Below are positions 43,193 through 50,692 of a stretch of 64,000 bases of DNA, in pieces. The position numbers were made by a program, and so were the translations under genes. The stretch is taken from the NCBI GenBank assembly GCA_046582115.1, contig JAYGFA010000006.1, positions 1 to 64,000 of the forward strand, written 5' to 3'. The first letter of the stretch is position 1; each line of letters starts with the position of its first letter. The DNA comes from UBA11889 sp046582115 (GTDB taxonomy: Bacteria > Pseudomonadota > Gammaproteobacteria > Pseudomonadales > Azotimanducaceae). Below the pieces are notes generated by a model that was not told the origin of the DNA, did no database searches, and saw only the letters and a list, made by a program, of their open reading frames with translations.

Positions 43193-43372
43193 TTAGCGCC
43201 TTCTTAGACGCTGTTTCCAACGTCGAACGATGTGGATCCTCCAGAGTATTCGGGATACCAACATGCCCGATAATCCTGACACCCAGCCGCAAATCAAACA
43301 CCCGGCAAGTAACGGCCACCCGATCTGTCCGATCTGGTTGGAAAGCCACGCCCACGACAAATCAACGCCCGT
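43193..43372 (-). pseudogene. C-terminal stump of a DUF2062 gene
   Basis: The frame ending at 43193 encodes SWAWLSNQIGQIGWPLLAGC and then a GWVSGLSGM helix and RRWKQRLRRR. This matches the final 50 residues or so of DUF2062 proteins, whose gene lies between lolE and comEC in Pseudomonas. The first two thirds of the protein are absent; upstream codons in this frame look unrelated, and galU begins 180 bases away on the other strand. It is a remnant of the ancestral neighbour. Its orientation here is opposite to lolE. Confidence 0.65.
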
Positions 43373-43645
43373 GATGATCACTTGAGTGTCCACATTGAGT
43401 ATGGGGCTCTGTTTCGACGCCGACGTCTTCGATTTTGTTATGTCGATTTTGGAGAAAAAACACGTCAATGAGGGTCGATTTCGCGTCTGAGATGTCGGTT
43501 CGGATCAGCTTGAACAGTGCGTCCCGATGCATGTAATAGGCACACGCTTGGATCGACGTCGTACCAGTATAATGTCCCTGCTGATGATACGACTGACGCT
43601 CGATCGAATACGCGGAGTTGGACGCGAGATACACGAGGTTACCTC

Positions 43646-44479
43646 ATGCTAAAAAAGTGTCTATTTCCTGTCGCTGGATACGGCACACGCTTTCTGCCGG
43701 CGACCAAAGCGATGCCGAAGGAGATGTTGCCCATTCTTGATAAACCGCTTGTTCAGTATGGAGTTGAGGAAGCAGTAGAAGCTGGTATACGTGACATCGG
43801 ATTTGTGACCGGCCGTGGAAAGCGCGCCATCGAGGATCACTTTGACGTTAGTTACGAATTAGAGGACCACGTGAAGGGGACCGCGAAGGAAAGTGCCCTG
43901 GTTGGTATACGTGATCTTATCGACCAATGTACTTTTTCGTATACCCGTCAGGTAAAGATGCTGGGGCTGGGACACGCCGTTCTTACGGGACGCTCGATCA
44001 TAGGAGACGAGCCTTTCGCCGTCGTGTTAGCGGACGACCTTTGTTTTGGTGACGGAGGGGGCGTTCTCGCTCAAATGGTTGAGATTTTTGCAGAGTACCG
44101 TACCTGTGTTGTCGCTGTTGAAGAAGTACCCCTTGAGAGTACACACCAATACGGGGTGATCGCTGGCGACGAGTTGTCAAAGGACCTGTACCGTGTGTCC
44201 AACATGATCGAAAAACCGATGCCGGGTACTTCACCTTCAAATTTAGCGATCATCGGACGTTACATCCTTACGCCCGATATCTTTGAAATATTGCAACAGA
44301 TCGGACCGGATAGGAGAGGCGAGATTCAGATTACCGATGCACTCGCCCAGCAGGCAGAGCAAGGCAAGGTGCTTGCATACCGATTTAAAGGAAAACGTTT
44401 CGATTGTGGCTCTTTGGATGGTTATGTAGCCGCAACGAATTTTTGTTATGAAGAGCTTCTTGCAAAGAGGGAGAAATAG
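43646..44479 (+). CDS. galU: UTP-glucose-1-phosphate uridylyltransferase GalU
   Basis: About 277 residues from the ATG at 43646, which has GAGG eight bases upstream; the frame is open to 43517. FPVAGYGTRFLPATKAMPKE is the nucleotide site, and GLGHAVLTGRSIIGDEPFAV and VLADDLCF the metal region. It makes UDP-glucose for surface polysaccharide and glycolipid synthesis. The gene sits where comEC and exbBD are found in Pseudomonas, so it has moved in. Confidence 0.95.
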   Translation: MLKKCLFPVAGYGTRFLPATKAMPKEMLPILDKPLVQYGVEEAVEAGIRDIGFVTGRGKRAIEDHFDVSYELEDHVKGTAKESALVGIRDLIDQCTFSYTRQVKMLGLGHAVLTGRSIIGDEPFAVVLADDLCFGDGGGVLAQMVEIFAEYRTCVVAVEEVPLESTHQYGVIAGDELSKDLYRVSNMIEKPMPGTSPSNLAIIGRYILTPDIFEILQQIGPDRRGEIQITDALAQQAEQGKVLAYRFKGKRFDCGSLDGYVAATNFCYEELLAKREK

Positions 44480-44612
44480 AACGCCTTGAATAGGGAACGA
44501 TCCCACGCATGAGGTGCCCGATAATTCCACTTATAGATGGCGGTCCTAGGAGTGTCGTGATTTTGAGGACCTTGGATTTGTTCGGGAACATCGTGCAGAT
44601 GAGTTCTACCGC

Positions 44613-47465
44613 GTGAAATCGGAGATGGCCGCTTCGGAGCCTACGAGCAGAGGTGACTGGGCCCTCTATCGCCGCTTACTCCGGTATCTGAAGGGCCAAT
44701 GGCTTCTTTTTTTTGTGGCCGTTGTTGGGTTTTTACTCGGCGCCGGTGCCGAAGCTTTTTTTGCGCAAATACTTGGGCAGGTCGTCGATTCTTTTGATGC
44801 GGATTCAGACGTTCATATTTGGTACTTCCCCTCGCTGATCGTATTAGCAGCCGTCGTGCGCGCTTTTGGGTCAATTACCGGGGAACTCCTTCTCTCACGC
44901 ATTTCATTTCGTGCGATCCATATTCTTCGCTGTGAACTGTTCGACAGCCTGCTGGTGGTGCCCAGTGCCTTTTTCGAGGCAAGCGCACAGGGGCAGATCG
45001 TCTCTCGACTGACGTTCACGACAGCTCAGTTAAGGGATACCGCGACAGACGCGCTCAAGATCATTTTCCAAGATGGTGGGAAATTGGTCGTGTTGCTCAC
45101 GTTTATGTTCTGGCAAAACTGGCTGCTCACCGCAATTTTCCTTTTGGTCACCCCACTGGTTGGTGGTGTCGTTCGATACGCGTCCAAGCGTTTTCGACGG
45201 ATAAGCGAGCGCATACAGAGTTCCATGGGCGACGTGACGCACGTTGTCTCGGAGGCAGTTACCGGGTACCGCGTCATGCGCGCCTTTGGTGGGGAGAAAT
45301 ATGAACGGGGTCGATTCTCGGTGGCTAGCGATCGCAACCGTCGGCAAAACTTGAAAATGGTTGCGACCAAAGCATCTAGCGCGCAAGTCATTCAGGTCTT
45401 CGTTGCTGTTTCTATTGGTGGCCTGATCGGATTGGTGTTCCAGCCGGACATCGTTGGCGCCATGACCCGAGGCGAGCTCATCACCTATATTGGTCTGGCC
45501 GGCTTGCTTGCGAGTCCGATCAAGCGACTTTCTGATGTCAACGCACGATTGCAACGTGGTCTCGCGGCGGCGAGCGACGTTTTTTCGCAGATCGACCAAG
45601 ATGCTGAGCCAAACGAGGGAACTTATGAGGGCGATCGCGTTAACGGCAAGGTCGAGTTTCGAAACGTTTCGTTTCGTTATGCGAATAGCGCCCAAGCAGC
45701 GCTTTCGGAGATCAACATCACCATTCTACCGGGCCAAACAATCGCTTTGGTCGGCCGGTCAGGTGGCGGGAAGTCGACCCTGGTGAGCTTGCTCGCTCGT
45801 TTTTACGAGCCAACTGAGGGAGAAATATCCCTAGATGATGTTCCCGTCACCCAATACGAATTAGGCAATCTTCGCCAACAAATCGCACTGGTAAGCCAGG
45901 ACGTTGTGCTATTCAACGACACGTTGCGCGCAAACGTTGCCTATGGATCGCTTGGCGATGCGTCGGACGACGCCATTTTCGAAGCGCTTGGTCGTGCCAA
46001 TGCAGAAGAATTCGTTCGGGCTTTACCCAATGGATTGGATACCGAATTAGGGGATAACGGCGTTCTGCTTTCGGGTGGACAGCGCCAGCGAATAGCAATT
46101 GCACGGGCGTTTCTCAAGAACGCACCGCTTTTAATTCTTGATGAAGCGACTTCAGACCTAGACACCGAGTCGGAGCGCCTCATTCAAAATGCGCTCAAAG
46201 AGGTCATTCGGGACCGAACAACTGTGATGATTGCACATCGCTTATCGACGATTGAAAAAGCGGACGTAATATACGTGCTGGATGGGGGCGCTATTGTCGA
46301 GCAGGGCAGTCACGACGTGCTCGTGCGGCAAGATGGACCCTACAACGTATTGTATCGGTCACAGTTCGAAGAGGACGACGGAGAAGGTAAGAAGATCGCT
46401 CAAGGATCTTTACCCATCGAGGTCGGGTTAGATAGTCAGGAAGTCCGCGGCAACGTTTGGGTCCGGGCATGGTACGCCAACAGTTACTGGCTCCGGATAC
46501 TTAACCCAATCGCTATGCTATTTGGCTGGATTGTCCGCAGGCGGCGGAGTCGCTACATAAGGGGACAGGCTTCTTCGTGGCGTGCCCCCGTGCCCGTCGT
46601 CGTCGTAGGTAATATCAACGTTGGTGGTACGGGCAAGTCTCCGCTTGTCATATGGTTGTCGAAGTGGCTGATCGCACGAGGAAAAAAGGTAGGAATCGTC
46701 AGCCGTGGGTATGGTGGTAAGGCAAGATACTCGCTTCGGGTTGATGGCGATTCGAGTACAGAGGGCGCAGGGGATGAAGCGCCGATGCTAGCCGCACGTA
46801 CCGGTTGCCCGGTTGTTGTTGATCCGGACCGTGTTCGCGCCGTGAAAAATCTATTGGCGGTGAACCCGGTTGACGTCGTTATATCGGACGACGGCCTACA
46901 ACATTACGCGCTCGAACGTGACATCGAAATCGCTGTTGTGGATGGAAACCGCGGTCTGGGTAATGGCCGGCTTCTTCCCGCGGGACCCTTGCGCGAACCG
47001 GCATCGAGGTTAGATGAGGTAGATTGGGTCGTGGCCAATGGCACCGCTACTGGCCTCGTTGAACAGGAGTCGGTGATGAAGGCGGTCGCGACGGCGTTCG
47101 TTAATCTGCGAAGTCGCGAACGAGTCTCGCCCGAGAAATTCGGGACACGGATTCACGGCCCCTTGTACGCAATCGCCGGTATCGGTAATCCCGCTCGGTT
47201 TGGGCACTCGTTGATTGGGTTAGGTCTTGATCCCGTACTGCGGTCGTTTCCCGATCACCATTCATTTAGTGCTGAAGATCTCTCGGTCCCAGCCAATGCC
47301 ACGGTTGTCATTACCGAAAAAGATGCGAGTAAAGTCCGGGCGATGGATCAGTTCCCCAACGAGGTCTGGTATCTCGAGATCGAAATACTGTTGGGAGAGG
47401 ACGATGAGCGCCGACTTGCTGAAGTGTTTAAGCAACATGGCATACCACTTGAGACCGCTTCGTGA
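44613..47465 (+). CDS. MsbA-LpxK fusion: lipid A flippase and tetraacyldisaccharide 4'-kinase
   Basis: One 950-residue frame. Residues about 1-590 are MsbA: six helices (about 20-320), Walker A VGRSGGGKSTL near 381, signature LLSGGQRQRIAIARAF near 483, and LILDEATSDLDTESE. A charged linker (about 591-614) follows, and residues about 615-945 are LpxK: an amphipathic membrane-contact start, then VVVVGNINVGGTGKSPL (P-loop near 665), IVSRGYGGKA, VISDDGLQHYALERDIEI and NGRLLPAGPLREP. Both halves look complete. A fusion would tie the last cytoplasmic kinase step to the lipid A flippase. The GTG at 44613 is the chosen start; the ATG at 44625 is also possible. The stop overlaps kdsB (GTGA). Confidence 0.9.
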   Translation: MKSEMAASEPTSRGDWALYRRLLRYLKGQWLLFFVAVVGFLLGAGAEAFFAQILGQVVDSFDADSDVHIWYFPSLIVLAAVVRAFGSITGELLLSRISFRAIHILRCELFDSLLVVPSAFFEASAQGQIVSRLTFTTAQLRDTATDALKIIFQDGGKLVVLLTFMFWQNWLLTAIFLLVTPLVGGVVRYASKRFRRISERIQSSMGDVTHVVSEAVTGYRVMRAFGGEKYERGRFSVASDRNRRQNLKMVATKASSAQVIQVFVAVSIGGLIGLVFQPDIVGAMTRGELITYIGLAGLLASPIKRLSDVNARLQRGLAAASDVFSQIDQDAEPNEGTYEGDRVNGKVEFRNVSFRYANSAQAALSEINITILPGQTIALVGRSGGGKSTLVSLLARFYEPTEGEISLDDVPVTQYELGNLRQQIALVSQDVVLFNDTLRANVAYGSLGDASDDAIFEALGRANAEEFVRALPNGLDTELGDNGVLLSGGQRQRIAIARAFLKNAPLLILDEATSDLDTESERLIQNALKEVIRDRTTVMIAHRLSTIEKADVIYVLDGGAIVEQGSHDVLVRQDGPYNVLYRSQFEEDDGEGKKIAQGSLPIEVGLDSQEVRGNVWVRAWYANSYWLRILNPIAMLFGWIVRRRRSRYIRGQASSWRAPVPVVVVGNINVGGTGKSPLVIWLSKWLIARGKKVGIVSRGYGGKARYSLRVDGDSSTEGAGDEAPMLAARTGCPVVVDPDRVRAVKNLLAVNPVDVVISDDGLQHYALERDIEIAVVDGNRGLGNGRLLPAGPLREPASRLDEVDWVVANGTATGLVEQESVMKAVATAFVNLRSRERVSPEKFGTRIHGPLYAIAGIGNPARFGHSLIGLGLDPVLRSFPDHHSFSAEDLSVPANATVVITEKDASKVRAMDQFPNEVWYLEIEILLGEDDERRLAEVFKQHGIPLETAS

Positions 47466-48223
47466 CTGAATTTAGGGTGGTGATTCCCGCCAGATATGGT
47501 TCGACGCGGATGCCGGGGAAACCTTTAGTCGATTTGGCGGGAAAGCCCATGATCGTGAGGGTCGTGGAACAGGTTATGCAATCGGATGCCGTCGATGTAG
47601 TCGTCGCGACCGACGACGAGCGTGTCGAAAACGTCGTGAAACTAACGGGCGCGAGAGCCGTTATGACGGATACTAAACATGCGTCAGGATCGGATCGTGT
47701 AATGGAAGTTGCCCGGCGCAATAACTGGGAAAGAGACGAGCTCGTTGTCAATGTTCAAGGCGATGAACCACTCATTCCGCCGTCGGTCATTAACCAGGTT
47801 GCAAGCCTTTTGGCGGACGGGCGACACGATGTGGCGACGCTTTATGCAACGATGAAGGAGCGCGCTGACGTATTTGATCCGAATATCGTCAAATTAGCCG
47901 TAACAACAGAGGGCTCAGCCTTGTATTTTTCGCGCGCGCCTATTCCTTGGTTGAGGGACGATTTTGACAGAGGAGCGCAAGGCGTCATCGGTGTTGGTTG
48001 GAAACGACACATTGGGATATACGCGTACCGTCTGTCTGCACTGGAAGCTTTTGTCGCTTTGCCGCCCGGTCGATTGGAGACCGTTGAATCGCTGGAGCAA
48101 CTCCGATTCTTAGAGAACGGTTACTCAATTGCTGTAAGCGAAGCGGTGCATGCGGTACCAGGCGGCGTTGACACCCAGATCGACGCTGATCGAGTGATTG
48201 CGCGCCTGCGCGAAGCGACGTAA
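47462..48223 (+). CDS. kdsB: CMP-Kdo synthetase KdsB
   Basis: A 253-residue enzyme that activates Kdo with CTP for lipid A core synthesis. VVIPARYGSTRMPGKPL, VVVATDDERV, VQGDEPLIPP and VGWKRHIGIYAYR are conserved. The start is a GTG at 47462 that shares bases with the fusion gene's stop, so the two are translationally coupled. ycaR and ptpA, which flank kdsB in related genomes, are absent. Confidence 0.95.
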   Translation: MTEFRVVIPARYGSTRMPGKPLVDLAGKPMIVRVVEQVMQSDAVDVVVATDDERVENVVKLTGARAVMTDTKHASGSDRVMEVARRNNWERDELVVNVQGDEPLIPPSVINQVASLLADGRHDVATLYATMKERADVFDPNIVKLAVTTEGSALYFSRAPIPWLRDDFDRGAQGVIGVGWKRHIGIYAYRLSALEAFVALPPGRLETVESLEQLRFLENGYSIAVSEAVHAVPGGVDTQIDADRVIARLREAT

Positions 48224-48251
48224 CGCTGACATGGCGACAATGCTGTTGACC

Positions 48252-49022
48252 TCACTTGGGCTGCATTCGGATCCCCGCATCTAGCCGTATCGTCTCTCCA
48301 TTGAGGTAGGGATTTTCGACGATTTGTTTCGCGAGTAAGGCGAATTCGGGTGCGTCACCAAGTCGTTTCGGAAACTGGACCATCTCGATCAACGGCAAGC
48401 GCACCTTGTCCGAGGCTCCCAACATCATCGGTGTTTCAAATATTCCAGGCGCGATGGTGCAAACACGGATCCCCGACCGAGAAAGATCGCGTGCGATTGG
48501 TAAAGTCATACCTACAACGCCACCTTTGCTCGCGCTATAGCCTGCTTGGCCGATTTGTCCATCGTACGCAGCAACCGACGCGGTATTAATGATCACGCCG
48601 CGTTCGCCGTCTTCGTTTTGGGGCTCATTTGCTTCCATTGCCTGGGCACAAAGTCGAAGCGTGTTGAACGTACCCACCAAATTCACCTGGATGACGAAGT
48701 TGAAAGCATCTAGTGATAAAGGTCCGTCACGACCCAATGTTCGCCCAGCTGCACCTATCCCGGCACAATTCACGTTGATGTGGATCGCGTTAAATCTTTC
48801 GAGAACGCCATCAACGGCGTCTTTTGCCGATTGTGAGTCGGAGACATTTACGGTGAAGGCCTCGGCATCACTACCGAGTTGGGCGGCGGTCTGGGCCGCC
48901 AGCTCGCCGTTGAGATCTAACAAAGCGACTTTACCCCCGTTGGCGACGATGGTCTCCGCCGTAGCCTGCCCCAATCCGGACGCGCCTCCCGTGATGACTG
49001 CGACTTTGTTTCTTATTTCCAT
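48252..49022 (-). CDS. Short-chain dehydrogenase/reductase, HSD17B10-like
   Basis: About 256 residues from the ATG at 49022, which has a GAGGAAT ribosome site. Rossmann-fold SDR, with VITGGASGLGQA as the cofactor loop, INVNCAGIG, and YSASKGGVVGMTLPIARD with the catalytic Tyr-Lys. Similar to type II 3-hydroxyacyl-CoA dehydrogenases. It reads against kdsB and murB and so looks inserted between them. Confidence 0.85.
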   Translation of the reverse strand: MEIRNKVAVITGGASGLGQATAETIVANGGKVALLDLNGELAAQTAAQLGSDAEAFTVNVSDSQSAKDAVDGVLERFNAIHINVNCAGIGAAGRTLGRDGPLSLDAFNFVIQVNLVGTFNTLRLCAQAMEANEPQNEDGERGVIINTASVAAYDGQIGQAGYSASKGGVVGMTLPIARDLSRSGIRVCTIAPGIFETPMMLGASDKVRLPLIEMVQFPKRLGDAPEFALLAKQIVENPYLNGETIRLDAGIRMQPK

Positions 49023-49068
49023 TGGGAATTCCTCGGTACCAAGGTGCACAAACGTTAGTATATCGCTG

Positions 49069-49680
49069 GTGAATGTTTATGAACCCCCAGCCTACGCGCA
49101 GGCCGAAGGGATTCGATTTGAGAATCAAGAATTCTTGTACGTTGAGAGTTTCTTAAGGTCCTCGACTGCGACTACCTTACTGGAGCATTGCCTTCGCGAC
49201 CTCAAATGGCGCCGAGAAACCATCGTGATGTTCGGATCGAGATATCGGGCGCCAAGACTCACCGCATGGTATGCCGATTCAGGCTGCTCCTACCGCTACA
49301 GTGGAACGGACCGAACCGGGGAGCGATGGACGGAATGCTTAGCCGATACCTGTGCGTTGATCACGCAGCGACTTCGGCACCCCTTTAACTTCATGCTAGC
49401 GAGCCGCTACCGATCAGGGTCCGACTACGTTGGTTGGCATAGCGACAACGAACGCGATATGGGTGCGCGGCCGGTGATCGCATCGTTGAGCCTAGGTGCG
49501 TCGCGCGTATTTCGAGTACGTCCGAGGTCAGGTGGCAGTAGCAAAGGTTTGTTGTTGCGGCATGGGTCTTTATTGGTGATGTGGGGTGATAGTCAAAGCT
49601 TGTTTAAACACAGTGTTCCTCGGACCGCTCAACCCGTAGGCGAGCGGGTTAATTTAACTTACCGGTACGTATCCGGATGA
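49069..49680 (+). CDS. AlkB-like 2-oxoglutarate/Fe(II) dioxygenase
   Basis: About 203 residues from a GTG at 49069. AlkB family, ALKBH2-like branch. The iron ligands are in WHSDNERDMG and FKHSVPRT, and the 2-oxoglutarate arginine in GERVNLTYR. LASRYRSGSDYVGWH and IASLSLGASRVFRVR are also conserved. It reverses alkyl damage on DNA or RNA bases by oxidation. The end overlaps murB by 4 bases (ATGA), so murB may depend on it for coupling. The frame is open upstream to 48589, but that part is antisense to the SDR. Confidence 0.85.
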   Translation: MNVYEPPAYAQAEGIRFENQEFLYVESFLRSSTATTLLEHCLRDLKWRRETIVMFGSRYRAPRLTAWYADSGCSYRYSGTDRTGERWTECLADTCALITQRLRHPFNFMLASRYRSGSDYVGWHSDNERDMGARPVIASLSLGASRVFRVRPRSGGSSKGLLLRHGSLLVMWGDSQSLFKHSVPRTAQPVGERVNLTYRYVSG

Positions 49681-50681
49681 TACGCATAACGAATGCCTGT
49701 CTTACCGAGGCGAACAGCTTGGGACTAGAGAGTACGGCGGAAGAATTGCTCCAAGTTTCGAGTGTTGAAGATTTGCTGGAGTCGCTGGCAAGTTCGCCGA
49801 AGGCGACGATTCTAGGCGAAGGCTCGAACGTCGTCCTGCACCGTCACATACCCGGACGAGTGATTCGCCCGAAAATACGTGGAATCACCGTTAAACGAGT
49901 TGCTGAGACCGACTATCGCGTCCGGGTTGGAGCAGGAGAGCGTTGGAACGAACTCGTGCGAGCAATGCTGGGCCGGGGTATTCGAGGCCTGGAAAATCTC
50001 TCCTTAATACCGGGTTCGGTTGGGGCTGCGCCTTACCAGAATATCGGTGCGTACGGGCGAGAGTTAGCACCCATCGTCGAGAGCGTCGAAGTTGTTGATC
50101 GCGCTGAAATGTCTGTTAAGACGCTACTGGCAACGGAATGTGAGTTTCGCTACCGCGACAGTGTTTTTAAAAACCGCAGTTCAAAACGTTATGTCATTAC
50201 CTACGTGAGTTTGCGCATCGGTAACCAAGCATTAGAATTCAGTTACCCGGACATCGACGCCGAACTTCGTAACATGGGTTGCGTTCGTCCGAACCCTAGG
50301 GACATTGCTAATGCAGTAATCAGGGTACGGCGCCGGAAACTTCCTGATCCTCGGGTTATTGGCAACGTTGGGAGTTTTTTTAAGAATCCTTTGCTGTCGA
50401 TGAAAGACTTCGACCTGCTACGCGGAAAATGCGAAATGCGGGGGTTCGAAGAGGGGGAATTGATGAAGGTGTCTGCGGCACGTCTAATCGACGCATCAGG
50501 CTGGAAGGGGCGTCGCGACGGCGCGGTTGCGGTATGGCATCGTCAGCCATTGGTGTTGATCAATACCGGCGGCGCAACCGCTGCAAACGTTCTCGGGTTA
50601 GCCAACCGGATTATCGATGATGTGCACCGGCGTTATGGCGTTATTTTGGAACGCGAGCCGATCGAAATAGGGCGACAATGA
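49677..50681 (+). CDS. murB: UDP-N-acetylenolpyruvoylglucosamine reductase MurB
   Basis: A 334-residue type I MurB, the FAD enzyme that completes UDP-MurNAc for peptidoglycan. ILGEGSNVVL, VRVGAGERWNELV, LSLIPGSVGAAPYQNIGAYG, FRYRDSVFKNR and IGNVGSFFKNP (catalytic serine) are conserved. It overlaps the AlkB gene by 4 bases and converges on rne with an 11-base gap. Confidence 0.94.
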   Translation: MIRITNACLTEANSLGLESTAEELLQVSSVEDLLESLASSPKATILGEGSNVVLHRHIPGRVIRPKIRGITVKRVAETDYRVRVGAGERWNELVRAMLGRGIRGLENLSLIPGSVGAAPYQNIGAYGRELAPIVESVEVVDRAEMSVKTLLATECEFRYRDSVFKNRSSKRYVITYVSLRIGNQALEFSYPDIDAELRNMGCVRPNPRDIANAVIRVRRRKLPDPRVIGNVGSFFKNPLLSMKDFDLLRGKCEMRGFEEGELMKVSAARLIDASGWKGRRDGAVAVWHRQPLVLINTGGATAANVLGLANRIIDDVHRRYGVILEREPIEIGRQ

Positions 50682-50692
50682 CTTTGCGAGAG

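Noticed and set aside
45030..45695. 221-codon leftward frame inside the MsbA part of the fusion
   Set aside because: Antisense shadow over conserved MsbA helices.
46380..46460. MsbA-LpxK junction as an assembly artefact
   Set aside because: The join is in frame with no homopolymer run, and both parts keep full length; a real fusion is the simpler reading, though reads were not checked.
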